A stretch of DNA of 64,000 bases from Chitinophagales bacterium (GTDB taxonomy: Bacteria; Bacteroidota; Bacteroidia; Chitinophagales; Saprospiraceae), in NCBI GenBank assembly GCA_013299105.1, contig JAAFJY010000024.1, forward strand, positions 61,896 to 125,895, written 5' to 3'. Under the pieces are notes generated by a model, which saw only the letters and a list, made by a program, of their open reading frames with translations, was not told where the DNA came from and made no database searches. Shown piece after piece: positions 43,335-53,692 of this stretch (position 1 is the first letter of the stretch; each line of letters starts with the position of its first letter). The position numbers were made by a program, and so were the translations under genes.

Positions 43335-43420
43335 GGGTAAAAGTTGAGAAGATGAAGAGATGGACTATCATGCGAAAATTCATATTGTTCCATCTTGTTA
43401 CCCAATAATCGCATTTTATA

Positions 43421-44650
43421 ATGAAACATATTGCTTGCATTGTCCTGGCTTTGTTGGTCCATGCTTTTGTTTTTGGTCAAAAGTCAAAAACACCAGTTGC
43501 GCCACCACCACCTGCTCCTTATTTCCCGGATTTGGGGAATTGGGTCCGCCGTAAGCCCGAGGAACTGGGCTTAAGTAGTGCAAAAATCCAGGATGCGATT
43601 CAGTACGCCAAAGCAGAGGAATCGACCACGCCCAAAGACTTGCAATTGGCTCACTACCAAACCTTTGGTCGCGAACCTTTTGGTGTAGCCGTGGGACCGC
43701 ATCAAATGCGCGGCCCATCCACCGGGCTGATCATTTACAAAGGCTACATCGTAGGCGAATGGGGCGAGCCAGAGCGGGTGGACATGACCTTCAGTGTGAC
43801 CAAAAGTTTTGTGAGCACCATCATGGGCTTGGCTTTGGACCAAGGTTTGATCCGCAGCGTAAATGATACGGCTTACAAAAGCATGGCGCCAATTTGGGTC
43901 TGGGACCCACAACAACGCTTTGATGTAGCCGAACAGTTTGGACAGCCACAACTGCTCAACCTATTCAACACTTCCCACAACCGTCGCATCACTTGGGATC
44001 ATATGCTGCGCCAAACCAGTTCTTGGGAAGGCACCCTTTGGGGCAAACCCGATTGGGCCGATCGCCCCTCTACCAATGTCAATGAATGGATGAGCAAAGA
44101 GCGTGCTGCCCCTGGTACCGTTCACGAATACAACGACGTGCGGGTAAATGCCCTGGCCATGGCAGCCCTTAACCTTTGGCGCAAGCCCCTGCCGCAGGTG
44201 ATCAAGGAAAAAATCATGGACCCGATTGGGGCCTCCCCTACTTGGCGCTGGTTTGGTTACCACAATTCTTGGGTAATCATGGACGGTGTACCCGTACAGG
44301 CGGTGGGCGGAGGTGGCCATTGGGGCGGAGGAATGTTCATCAATGCCTTCGACTTGGCGCGTTTTGGGCTCCTGTCTTTGCACAAGGGCAAATGGAAAAA
44401 CCAGCAATTACTGTCCAGTTCCTGGTACGATTTGGCTACCACCCCTACCCCTGTTCAGCGGGATTATGGCTTCATGAATTTTTACCTCAACACCGATCAG
44501 AAAAGGGCACCCAGTGCACCTGCTAGTACCTTTTTTCACCTGGGCAATGGCACAAATCTGGTCATCGTAGTTCCGGAGAAAGAATTGGTGGTGGTAGCTA
44601 GATGGGTAAAAGGTGACGCTTTGGATGGAATTTTAAAGCGCCTATTGTAA
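43421..44650 (+). CDS. Secreted serine hydrolase of the beta-lactamase (class C/PBP-like) family
   Basis: 409 residues with signal peptide MKHIACIVLALLVHAFVFGQ. The catalytic SxxK tetrad is SVTKS at about 126, the Tyr motif is HEYNDVR at about 230, and HLGNG may replace the third KTG motif near the C-terminus. This pattern is shared by AmpC-like enzymes, esterases and D-amino-peptidases; most such environmental proteins are esterases or peptidases, not resistance enzymes. It lies 86 bases after the cupredoxin gene on the same strand and ends the presumed sugar-locus gene run. Confidence 0.87.
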   Translation: MKHIACIVLALLVHAFVFGQKSKTPVAPPPPAPYFPDLGNWVRRKPEELGLSSAKIQDAIQYAKAEESTTPKDLQLAHYQTFGREPFGVAVGPHQMRGPSTGLIIYKGYIVGEWGEPERVDMTFSVTKSFVSTIMGLALDQGLIRSVNDTAYKSMAPIWVWDPQQRFDVAEQFGQPQLLNLFNTSHNRRITWDHMLRQTSSWEGTLWGKPDWADRPSTNVNEWMSKERAAPGTVHEYNDVRVNALAMAALNLWRKPLPQVIKEKIMDPIGASPTWRWFGYHNSWVIMDGVPVQAVGGGGHWGGGMFINAFDLARFGLLSLHKGKWKNQQLLSSSWYDLATTPTPVQRDYGFMNFYLNTDQKRAPSAPASTFFHLGNGTNLVIVVPEKELVVVARWVKGDALDGILKRLL

Positions 44651-44847
44651 AATATAGGCTTTTGATAACAATCGTTTAAACAATTATTCACTAGAAGTCC
44701 GGGTTTTTCGAGAAAACTAGCTTATACTTGCACAAGCAGAGGCATACCACTCCCCTTTCCAAAATCCAGGTCCTTGTACATTTTCTTCCATTCCCAAATC
44801 ATGCCGCTGCGGGATAAACATAACCTTTTACCTAAGACCAAGTAAAC

Positions 44848-47800
44848 ATGCCTGGGGAAAAAACCATCAAACGCGTTGCCGTTTTGGGAGGTGGCGCTGG
44901 CAGCCTTTCTACTGTATTTGAATTGCTCAAAGCGACCAAAGACGATCCTTCGGTCGAATACCAAATTACTGTTTATCAATTGGGTTGGCGCTTAGGCGGC
45001 AAAGGTGCCAGTGGCCGCGACGACAAATACTTCGAGCGCATCGAAGAGCATGGCCTGCACATCTGGTTTGGCATGTACAACAATGCTTTCAACCAAATCA
45101 AAGCCGTTTATGACGAGCTCAAGCGCCCCGCCGGAATGCCCCTGGCCACCTGGCAAGAAGCTTTTACCCCTGAAAATTGGGTGGCCGCCGAAGAAAGCCA
45201 CACTGGACAATGGATAACCGCTTCGGTTCCATTGCCCATCAATGACCTGGAGCCCGGCGGCCAACATGTTTTTCTCAAGCCCATCGAGTACCTTGAAGAC
45301 ATCCTGAGCCTAGTGCTAGAGCGCATGGTGAAGACCGATTTTTTCCAAAAAGAAGTGCTCAATGGCCCGCACAAGGTCAAAATCCATGCGGACAAAGACT
45401 CCAAAGACACCAGCATGGAAGAAGTCATGCAATGGATTTTGGGGAAAATTGAAGGGGGCTTGCATGTGATCCAAAATTCAAGTTTTCTTCGCGCTATATT
45501 CCTTGACGCTTTAAGGGCTTTGCGTGCACACTTGAAGGAATTGATTGGCGACATCGGCATTCGCCCCCAGGATACCCGCTGTGCCTATATTTTTTGCGAT
45601 TTGGGGATCACCGTTGGCATTGGTTTTTTGGAGGATAAAGTCATGGAAAATGGCTTCGACGTGATCAATAAATACGACCTTCGTGAATGGCTCAACCTGC
45701 ATGGAGCCGATCCAGAAGCCACCAAATCGGCCTTTTTGCGCGGCGCTTACGACGCCCTTTTTGCTTTTGAAAATGGTGATCCCAGTCGCCCTAGCATCGA
45801 AGCGGGTACCTCCCTCAAGTGTGCCATGCTGGCTTTTGGCAACCGGGGATCCGTTTTTTACAAAATGAATGCGGGCATGGGTGATGCCATTTTTGCGCCC
45901 ATTTACGAGTTGTTGAAAAAATATGGCGTCAAATTTGAGTTTTTCAGCCGGGTCAAAAACCTGGGTTTGAGCGCCGACAAAAAGCAAGTAGCCAGCATCC
46001 AAATTGGCCGACAAGTGCGCTTAAAAGATGGATTGAACGAATACAATCCACTCAAAACCGTCAAGAACCTACCTTCCTGGCCGCGCCGCCCCCTGTACGA
46101 CCAACTCAACCCGGACGATGCCAAAGCATTACAGGACAATGACATCAACCTCGAATCGCATTGGGTCAATTGGCAAGATCGCGAAGAAATCACCCTGAAC
46201 CTCGGCACCGATTTCGATCAGGTAGTGTTTGGCCTATCGCTTGGGCCAGTGGCTTATACTTGCAAAGAATTGTTGGCCGAAGACCAGAATATGGTCAAAA
46301 TGCTGGCGAATGTACAAACGGTGCAAACCCAGGCCCTGCAACTGTGGAGCAATGAAAGCATCAAAGACCTGGGTTGGGAGCACCACGCCAAGGTCTTGGG
46401 GGCTTATGTGGAGCCATTGGACACCTGGAGCGAGATGAACCAGGTCTTAGACCGCGAAAATTGGCCGCCAGATTATAACGTACAAAGCATTTCTTATTTC
46501 TGCGGCGTATTGAAAGGTGGTCCTGAACTGCCACCCCCAGGCGATCATCATTTCCCCCAACAGATGAGGGACAGCGTGATTGCCCAATCAAAAGCTTTTT
46601 TGCAAAATAACATCGCTGTTTTATGGCCCAATGGGGTGCAATCCGATGGCACTTTGGACTGGAACAAGTTGGTGGCCACGCCTGGCAAAGTCGGAGAAGC
46701 CCGCTTGATGGAGCAATACTTCCGCGCCAATATCGACCCCAGCGAACGCTATGTACAAACGGTCAAAGGCAGTTCACAATACCGCATGAAAACCAATGGC
46801 ACCAAGTTCAGCAATCTGTTTTTGGCTGGTGACTGGATCGACAATGGTATGAATGTAGGCGCGGTAGAAGCGGCCATCATTTCAGGGATGTTGTGCGCAA
46901 GCGCCATCAGCGGAAAAGAAATTCCGGTAGTAGGTGGTGAAATTTTGCACAGTACGACTGTCCCCCAACCCGCCCCAACTGGCCTGTATGATGACTTAAA
47001 AAAACAAGCCCGCGCTATCGTAGAAGCCGTCAAAGACAGCCCACAGGGTCGTTTGGACCTGCGCAAAAAATTCTACGAAAAATACGGCGGCGATGTGATC
47101 CTCAACCACAAGCTGGGCTATGGCGACGCCGAAATTTCCTTCATGGAATGGGAAATCAAGCGTGGCGTACTCAACCCTCTCAATGGCCCTAAGCCTGGCA
47201 GCCCCTGGTGGTACAACGTCAACTTGGAGTTTCTGTATTGGGGTGAATTGAGCCAATTGGTCTATGAATCGGGTTTTGTTTTCTCCAATCTCGATACCCA
47301 AGTGAACCATTGGTTACTCTACATCCGCAAACCCGGGCCCGCCACCTGGTACCGGGCCCACAACACCAGCATCGCATCGGGCTACATCAGCTTCAAAGAC
47401 CTGGCCTGGAAAGAAACGGTGTTTGAGCGGATTTTTATGAACGAAGTTCTCTACCGGGTTTTGTACGTAGGTACTTTGCAAATGGGACCCATTTCCAAAT
47501 TGCCATTGCGGGGTGTGCAAAATTTCTTTTTTGACCCAGCACTTGGTATTTTCAACATCCTCGAAGACATTCCTGAGTTTTATCCCCAAAACTACCCCTT
47601 GAGCGAAAAGGACATCCTCAATGTGTTGTACCAGGGTAAATCAATCGCAGGAGAAGCCAGTACGCTGCTCAACAAGCTCTTTATTTTGTCCCACTTGAAT
47701 AAAGTTTATTCCCTGAGTGCCCAATGGCTGAACTTGCCAGAGATCAAAACCTTTGCCGACGGCGACAATGCCATTTATCCCGACAAGGTTTCTCCGCAGC

Positions 47801-48570
47801 CCAAGGTCAAGGGTTTTGTGAAAGGGACCGTGCAAAGCCTGATTGTATCCAGCAGCTTAGACGCTTCAGTGGTGGCCTCTCTCCTACCCCCTGAATTAGA
47901 ACTGAGTGCCCAAAGCATCAGCCCCGCTGGTCAGCACCCGTTTTTGGTGTTTTTCAACCACAACCGCCTGCACGCTACTTTTTTTCCGTGGATCAATTTC
48001 CCTTACAACGAATTGGCGTTTTTGATCCCTTATGTCAATTTCAAAGGGCAAAGCGAAACTTATGCCTTTACGCCGATTTTGTATGTGGATAGCCGGATCG
48101 TATCTTGGTTGGGTGAGTACATGTGGAAATTCAACAAGCTTTACGCCAATTTCAACATCAACCCAGCCATTGAAAAAGGTTGGAAGTGGTTTTTAGACTC
48201 CAATCAAGTGAACTATCAAGCCTTGCAATCCAGCCAAGTCATCACCTCCGCCAACAGCAGCAATGTAGGCCAGCCCTGTATGCTCAACGACCTGAGCGGC
48301 ATCAGTGGGCTTAAGGACATGCTGAGTCTGCCGGGCTTAATGGGGCGCGAGGGTAAATTTGCCAAAGTAGGCATCAGCATGGATTACGAAACCGCTGAAG
48401 TTTATCCGGCAAGTGGCGCTGTTCAAATCAATGAACTGCAAGGATTTCCACTGAAGAATGTAAACATTCCTTTTTCGGCCTTGGGCGGCAGCCCATTTGG
48501 TGGCTTCAGGGCCAATTGGGACATTACCTTAAGCAGCCCATTTGGTGGCGACAAGCTGAAGCATAAATAA
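44848..48570 (+). CDS. Large flavoprotein (desaturase-like) fused to an acetoacetate-decarboxylase-like domain
   Basis: 1240 residues. N-terminal half: FAD-binding VLGGGAGSLSTVFEL at 12-26 and TVYQLGWRLGGKGASG, then EEHGLHIWFGMYNNAFNQI, typical of phytoene/zeta-carotene-desaturase-like flavoproteins; its FAD signature closes near 655-690 with NLFLAGDWIDNGMNVGAVEAA. A linker of about 290 residues follows. The last 250 residues (FVKGTVQSLIVSSSLD, FLVFFNHNRLHATFFPWINF) look like an acetoacetate-decarboxylase-type barrel. The pairing is unusual and substrate unknown. It is 21 bases from the kinase-cyclase gene and probably in the same operon. The composition of the middle region is unassigned. 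Confidence 0.75.
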   Translation: MPGEKTIKRVAVLGGGAGSLSTVFELLKATKDDPSVEYQITVYQLGWRLGGKGASGRDDKYFERIEEHGLHIWFGMYNNAFNQIKAVYDELKRPAGMPLATWQEAFTPENWVAAEESHTGQWITASVPLPINDLEPGGQHVFLKPIEYLEDILSLVLERMVKTDFFQKEVLNGPHKVKIHADKDSKDTSMEEVMQWILGKIEGGLHVIQNSSFLRAIFLDALRALRAHLKELIGDIGIRPQDTRCAYIFCDLGITVGIGFLEDKVMENGFDVINKYDLREWLNLHGADPEATKSAFLRGAYDALFAFENGDPSRPSIEAGTSLKCAMLAFGNRGSVFYKMNAGMGDAIFAPIYELLKKYGVKFEFFSRVKNLGLSADKKQVASIQIGRQVRLKDGLNEYNPLKTVKNLPSWPRRPLYDQLNPDDAKALQDNDINLESHWVNWQDREEITLNLGTDFDQVVFGLSLGPVAYTCKELLAEDQNMVKMLANVQTVQTQALQLWSNESIKDLGWEHHAKVLGAYVEPLDTWSEMNQVLDRENWPPDYNVQSISYFCGVLKGGPELPPPGDHHFPQQMRDSVIAQSKAFLQNNIAVLWPNGVQSDGTLDWNKLVATPGKVGEARLMEQYFRANIDPSERYVQTVKGSSQYRMKTNGTKFSNLFLAGDWIDNGMNVGAVEAAIISGMLCASAISGKEIPVVGGEILHSTTVPQPAPTGLYDDLKKQARAIVEAVKDSPQGRLDLRKKFYEKYGGDVILNHKLGYGDAEISFMEWEIKRGVLNPLNGPKPGSPWWYNVNLEFLYWGELSQLVYESGFVFSNLDTQVNHWLLYIRKPGPATWYRAHNTSIASGYISFKDLAWKETVFERIFMNEVLYRVLYVGTLQMGPISKLPLRGVQNFFFDPALGIFNILEDIPEFYPQNYPLSEKDILNVLYQGKSIAGEASTLLNKLFILSHLNKVYSLSAQWLNLPEIKTFADGDNAIYPDKVSPQPKVKGFVKGTVQSLIVSSSLDASVVASLLPPELELSAQSISPAGQHPFLVFFNHNRLHATFFPWINFPYNELAFLIPYVNFKGQSETYAFTPILYVDSRIVSWLGEYMWKFNKLYANFNINPAIEKGWKWFLDSNQVNYQALQSSQVITSANSSNVGQPCMLNDLSGISGLKDMLSLPGLMGREGKFAKVGISMDYETAEVYPASGAVQINELQGFPLKNVNIPFSALGGSPFGGFRANWDITLSSPFGGDKLKHK

Positions 48571-48591
48571 CATGATTATCAACACCAGGCA

Positions 48592-51500
48592 ATGAAAAAA
48601 ACGCTTTTACACGACGGTCCCAACTCACTAATCTTTCTGGTGGAGGATGGCCCGTATAGTGCCAAAGTTATCCATAAAATTCAAAAACAGGTCCAAAGAT
48701 CCACCTATCGTCCCCAGCAGTTGTATGAATTGCTTAAGGACTTGGGTGCACCTGGTGTGCCTAAAGTTTTAGCGCTTGATCATACTGAGTTGCAAGCAGC
48801 TCTCGTGATAAACTATGCTGAAGGGAAAAATTTGACAGAAGTGTTGCGGCAAGGCACTTTTTCTCTTGCTGACTTTTATCTGATCGCAATCAGTTTGTCC
48901 AAAACTTTGATGGCGATCCACCACCAAGGCATTCTACACCGTGACATCAGCCCCAACAACATCATTTGGGATGCCACTTCGCAAACCACTAGTTTGATTG
49001 ATTTTGATTTTGCTACGGCAATAAGACAGAAAAGCAGGGCTCAATTGAACCAGGAAAACCTAATCGGAACTCCTGCCTACATTTCCCCTGAACAAACTGG
49101 TCGCATCAACCGCGAAGTGGACTCAAGGAGCGACTTGTACAGCCTGGGTGTTGTCTTTTACGAACTGTTGACTGGTACTCCTCCGTTTGATGAACAGGAC
49201 CTAAGTGCTTTGATTTATGCCCAAATTGCGCGTATTCCAGTTCCGCTGCACAATAAAAGGCCTGATTTGCCTGCCAATCTGGAAAACATCGTCCTGAAAC
49301 TATTGGAAAAAGATGCCCAAAACCGTTACCAATCGGCTGCGGGGCTTTTACACGACTTACAAAAAGTACAGGCCGATGCCCAAACAGCTTTCCAGTTGGG
49401 CGAAAAAGATTTTCCCGATAGCCTGCATTTTTCCCAAAAACTCTACGGCCGTAATGAGGCGCTGCAATTGATGCAAACCCAATTTGTGGAGGTAAAAAAT
49501 GGTGCCAACCGCCTGATTTTGGTCGAAGGAGGATCTGGAACTGGAAAATCAGCCTTGGTCAACGAATTGGGCAAGACTTTTATCGAAAGCAATGCCATTT
49601 TCCTTTCGGGTAAGTTTGACCAGTACCGCCGTGACACACCCTATTTTGCCTGGACCCGGGCCCTGGAAAAACTCATCACGCTCATTCTCAGCAGCAGCGA
49701 CGAGCAGTTGGCGCATTGGAAACAAAGTTTCAAAGCAGCGCTGGGCGAAAGTGGTCAGGTTTTGGCCGAACTCATCCCCTCCTTGTACCAGGTGATGGGC
49801 CATTTGCCACCAATCGAACAATTGGGAGGTGCAGAGGCACAAAACCGTTTCAACTTCTTTTTCGAGACTTTTCTTACCCATGTTTGTACTCCCGAAAAGC
49901 CAATTGTTGTTTTTTTGGACGACTTGCAATGGGCTGACCTGGCTTCCAGGCAGGTTTTGCAAATGCTTATTGACAGCAAAAATGTCAAGCACCTCTTGTT
50001 GATTGCTGCACTTCGTCCCGTTGAAGAAGACAAGTCTGGCGGGCTCAAGCAGATGATGCAAGACCTGCATCGAATAAAGGACCCACTTAGCATTGAATTG
50101 GGGGGATTAAAAAAGGAGGACCTCAAAAATTGGCTAAACGACACTTTGAGGTCTGTACCCTCAGGCACTTTGGAGCTTTTGTCAAAACTGGTTTTTGATA
50201 AAACCTGGGGCAATGCTTTTTTCAGTAAACGCTTTATCCAGTCACTTTACGAGCAGAATCTGCTCTATTTTGACCGTGAAAAAGCGGAATGGTGCATCCA
50301 GGAAGCGGACATTGCCAAAATGAAAATGAGCGACAATGTGGTGGAATTCATGACCGAAAAAATTGCCGCTCTGAATGCCCCATCGGTTCAAGCCTTAAAA
50401 ACTGCCGCCATCATCGGAAATGAATTTGAAACCTCACTTTTGAAAAAACTTTTGCCCCCTGAGGTGGAGCTCGAACAAGTGCTCAAAACCCCCTTGGACG
50501 AGGGTTACATCGAGGTGGTTCAGGAAAATGACGCCGATAGCAAATATGTTTTTGCCCATGACCGCATTTACCAGGCTGCGAAAGAAATGAATCAACCTGC
50601 TGAAACAGCGCATGTTAACTTGCAAATTGCCCGACAACTGCTGCAAGACTTCCCCAAAACGCAATGGTATGAAAATGCCTTTTTGTTGGCCTCACACCTC
50701 AATCCTGCAAAAAACCACCTCCACGGTGCTGACGAACAGGCTGCTCTTTTGGAGATCAATCGCCTCGCTGGTTTGCGTGCCAAAGCCTCGAACGCCCAAG
50801 AGCAAGCGATTCGTTACCTGGAAACGGCTTTGGAACTCAGCATGGACCAAAACCAGCAATTTGAGCTTTTGTTGGCCCTTTTGGAATCCTACTACTTGAA
50901 TGCACAATTTGCAGAAAGTGAAAAATGCGCTGCTCGATTGAGGGCCATGCCTCTGGAAAAATCCCAACGTTTAAGGGCTTTGCAATTGGAATTGCGCTTG
51001 CACAAAGCCAAAACTGACTACCCGGGTGCTATTCGCATTGGCATTGAAGCCCTGCGCCTAGTGGGAGAAAAATTACCCGAAAAACCTGGGCAGTTCGACA
51101 TCATCACGGGGTTTGTGAGCGCCCAGATTAAGCTTCGCCGCAAAACACCCCAAGTGCTGCTGGAATTGTCTCCTATCGAGAACCAGGAAAAACTCAGCGC
51201 GGTCGAGATTTTGTCTGAGTTGGGCCTTGCTGCCTACCTCACCAATACTAATCTTTTGCCCATCATGACGCTGAAGGCGGTACAGCTTTCGGCCAAGCAT
51301 GGAAATTCTCAATATTCGCCCTCTGATTACAATGTTTATGGTTTTATCCTGGGCCAAATGGGCAATTTCAGAGCCATGCGCAGTTTTGCCGAAATGGCCA
51401 AAATCCTGGGTGATCGACTGGATTTGAGCCCATCCATGCGCTCTAAACACATGATCACCTACAATGGCCTGACCAGGCATTGGTTCGAGCACCCTTCACA

Positions 51501-53565
51501 AGGCATTGCTGACTATTTGCTGATCAAACAACTGGGCCAAGAATCGGGCGATATCGACACCCTGATCAACGCAATGTTGCTGCATTGGGACACATCTCTT
51601 TACATGGGTGCTCCTTTGGATGGTTTGTTGGAACTATCCAAGGATAACCTGGCCAAATGCATCAGTATTGATCAAAAATTCGGGATTCGCTACTTTGAAT
51701 ACGCCATCCTCTTTTTGGAGGCCATGCAAGATCCGACCAAAGCTTTCCATTTTTCTTTTGAAGAAAAATTAGACGCATTCATCAGCACCAGCGATACCAA
51801 TGGCCTTTGTCGGGTGGGTTTGCTGCAGGCTATGTACTCCTTTGTCAAGGGTGAATACCAGGCCGCTTTGGAAATGATTGTAAAAATCGACAAATACGCC
51901 ATGAGTATTGCAGGCCTGGTGTCATCAGCTTGGCTGATTTTTTTCAGGGGGGTATTGGCAGCCTTGGTCCTGGAGAAACAGCCCCGCCATAAATTGGCAG
52001 CCCAAAATTTCCGTACCTCTCGTAAAATCTTAAAAGCCCATTCTGCATTTAATCCAGACAATTTTGCCCACCGCAAAGCTAGCATTGATGCTTTGGCTGA
52101 GCAAATTGACGGAAAACCAGGCCAGGTTCCGCAACTCTTGAGACAAGCTGCGAACGAAGCGCTTAAACAAAAATTTCCGCTGGACCAGGCACTAATCACG
52201 TGGTTGGCAGCTCGGGCTTACCAGCAAGTTGGCCAAAAAGAACAGGCTACTAGCCTTGCAGAAGCTGCTTTTCAACAGTTTGGACACCTGCATTACACCC
52301 ACTTTTTGCCGCAAATCAAACCCTTGATCAGCAGCAGCGCCACCACCCAGAAAGTGAAGGACGGCAGCAGTTTTGGTAGCACTCCCAATAGCAATTTGGA
52401 CCTGACTACTGTGATCAAAAGCATGCAAACCATTTCGGCAGAGGTGGTTTTTGACAAACTGGTAGGCAACTTGCTGAAATTGGTGGCGGAGAATGCAGGT
52501 GCCGAAAAAGGCTTTTTACTTTTGGATAAAAAAGCCAAATGGCTCAAAGCCCACCACACGGCCCAAGAAGGCCTACAATTGCTGTCTTTGCGCGATATCG
52601 ACCAACACCAGGACTTATTGGCTACCCAAATTGCCCAGTATTCATTGAGAACTGGTGAATCGGTCGTGCTCGACACAGCTTATGAAAATGAGCAATTTGC
52701 AGCGGATCCCTACATCTCCAAGCTGCGGCCAAAATCAGTCATGTGCTTGCCTTTGAAAAACCAAGGAGCCGTGATGGGGCTTTTGTACCTGGAAAACAAC
52801 CTGGTCACAGGTGCCTTCAAGGACGAACGCAGCGAGCTCTTGACCCTTTTGTCGTCTCAACTGGCCACTTCTTTGGAAAATGCTTACCTGTACGAAAACC
52901 TGGAAGAGCGCATCGCCGAACGCACCCAGCAATTGGAAGAAGAAAAGCAACAGTCAGAACGACTTTTGCTCAATATCTTGCCCGCTGAAGTAGCCCAGGA
53001 ACTCAAAGCCAAAGGCAGTGCAGAGGCCAAGCAATATGATGCTGTCAGCGTGATGTTTACCGATTTTGTCAATTTCACCCAGGTAAGTGAGCGCTTGGGG
53101 CCAAAAGAACTGGTGGACAAGCTGGATGCATGTTTCCGGGCATTTGATGAAATCATCGAAAAATACGGCCTAGAAAAAATCAAAACCGTGGGCGATGCCT
53201 ATATCGCAGTTTGTGGTTTGCCCCAAGAAGACCCTGATCATGCGGTCAAAACAGCCAAAGCTGCATTGGAGATCCGCCAGTTTGTGGAGCAGTTCAACGA
53301 AAAAGAGCACACTTTTGAAGTGCGGGTTGGCATCCATTCTGGTCCGGTGGTAGCAGGCATTGTCGGGTTCAAAAAATTTCAGTACGACATTTGGGGTGAT
53401 ACTGTCAACACCGCTGCACGCATGGAACAAAACTCCGAAAAAGGAAAAATCAATGTGTCGGTTGCTACCTATGATCTGATCAAAGCAAATTTCAATTTCA
53501 CCCCACGCGGCAAGGTAGCAGCCAAAAACAAGGGAGAAATTGAGATGTATTTCTTGGATGCTTAA
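48592..53565 (+). CDS. Multidomain protein kinase - AAA ATPase - GAF - adenylate/guanylate cyclase
   Basis: 1657 residues. Serine/threonine kinase domain at about 1-270: YSAKVI (Lys25), HRDISPNN (117-124) and a DFD rather than DFG at 137-139; the glycine-rich loop is short, so activity is uncertain. AAA (AAA_16-like) domain with VEGGSGTGKSALV (about 312) and VVFLDDLQWAD (about 440). A helical/TPR-like region to about 1250, GAF at about 1280-1430 (KGFLLLDKKAKWLKA), a coiled coil (about 1440-1465), then a class III cyclase domain beginning VSVMFTDFVNFTQ with GDAYIAVCG. Output is probably cAMP or cGMP, with the upstream domains sensing signals. It follows the flavoprotein gene by 21 bases. Confidence 0.87.
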   Translation: MKKTLLHDGPNSLIFLVEDGPYSAKVIHKIQKQVQRSTYRPQQLYELLKDLGAPGVPKVLALDHTELQAALVINYAEGKNLTEVLRQGTFSLADFYLIAISLSKTLMAIHHQGILHRDISPNNIIWDATSQTTSLIDFDFATAIRQKSRAQLNQENLIGTPAYISPEQTGRINREVDSRSDLYSLGVVFYELLTGTPPFDEQDLSALIYAQIARIPVPLHNKRPDLPANLENIVLKLLEKDAQNRYQSAAGLLHDLQKVQADAQTAFQLGEKDFPDSLHFSQKLYGRNEALQLMQTQFVEVKNGANRLILVEGGSGTGKSALVNELGKTFIESNAIFLSGKFDQYRRDTPYFAWTRALEKLITLILSSSDEQLAHWKQSFKAALGESGQVLAELIPSLYQVMGHLPPIEQLGGAEAQNRFNFFFETFLTHVCTPEKPIVVFLDDLQWADLASRQVLQMLIDSKNVKHLLLIAALRPVEEDKSGGLKQMMQDLHRIKDPLSIELGGLKKEDLKNWLNDTLRSVPSGTLELLSKLVFDKTWGNAFFSKRFIQSLYEQNLLYFDREKAEWCIQEADIAKMKMSDNVVEFMTEKIAALNAPSVQALKTAAIIGNEFETSLLKKLLPPEVELEQVLKTPLDEGYIEVVQENDADSKYVFAHDRIYQAAKEMNQPAETAHVNLQIARQLLQDFPKTQWYENAFLLASHLNPAKNHLHGADEQAALLEINRLAGLRAKASNAQEQAIRYLETALELSMDQNQQFELLLALLESYYLNAQFAESEKCAARLRAMPLEKSQRLRALQLELRLHKAKTDYPGAIRIGIEALRLVGEKLPEKPGQFDIITGFVSAQIKLRRKTPQVLLELSPIENQEKLSAVEILSELGLAAYLTNTNLLPIMTLKAVQLSAKHGNSQYSPSDYNVYGFILGQMGNFRAMRSFAEMAKILGDRLDLSPSMRSKHMITYNGLTRHWFEHPSQGIADYLLIKQLGQESGDIDTLINAMLLHWDTSLYMGAPLDGLLELSKDNLAKCISIDQKFGIRYFEYAILFLEAMQDPTKAFHFSFEEKLDAFISTSDTNGLCRVGLLQAMYSFVKGEYQAALEMIVKIDKYAMSIAGLVSSAWLIFFRGVLAALVLEKQPRHKLAAQNFRTSRKILKAHSAFNPDNFAHRKASIDALAEQIDGKPGQVPQLLRQAANEALKQKFPLDQALITWLAARAYQQVGQKEQATSLAEAAFQQFGHLHYTHFLPQIKPLISSSATTQKVKDGSSFGSTPNSNLDLTTVIKSMQTISAEVVFDKLVGNLLKLVAENAGAEKGFLLLDKKAKWLKAHHTAQEGLQLLSLRDIDQHQDLLATQIAQYSLRTGESVVLDTAYENEQFAADPYISKLRPKSVMCLPLKNQGAVMGLLYLENNLVTGAFKDERSELLTLLSSQLATSLENAYLYENLEERIAERTQQLEEEKQQSERLLLNILPAEVAQELKAKGSAEAKQYDAVSVMFTDFVNFTQVSERLGPKELVDKLDACFRAFDEIIEKYGLEKIKTVGDAYIAVCGLPQEDPDHAVKTAKAALEIRQFVEQFNEKEHTFEVRVGIHSGPVVAGIVGFKKFQYDIWGDTVNTAARMEQNSEKGKINVSVATYDLIKANFNFTPRGKVAAKNKGEIEMYFLDA

Positions 53566-53692
53566 CCGTTAAATTTACCTTCGGGAAATATTGGTAAGTT
53601 GCCGGGAAGAATCGCTTAACCGCAAGGGAGATATTGCCTGCATCTTTGTGTCATCGAAACGATCTTGTTTTACCAACAAAAAACGCAATACG

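Noticed and set aside
43421..44650. Antibiotic-resistance beta-lactamase
   Set aside because: Only the general SxxK/Tyr pattern is present, with no specific AmpC likeness and a context of secreted sugar-processing enzymes.
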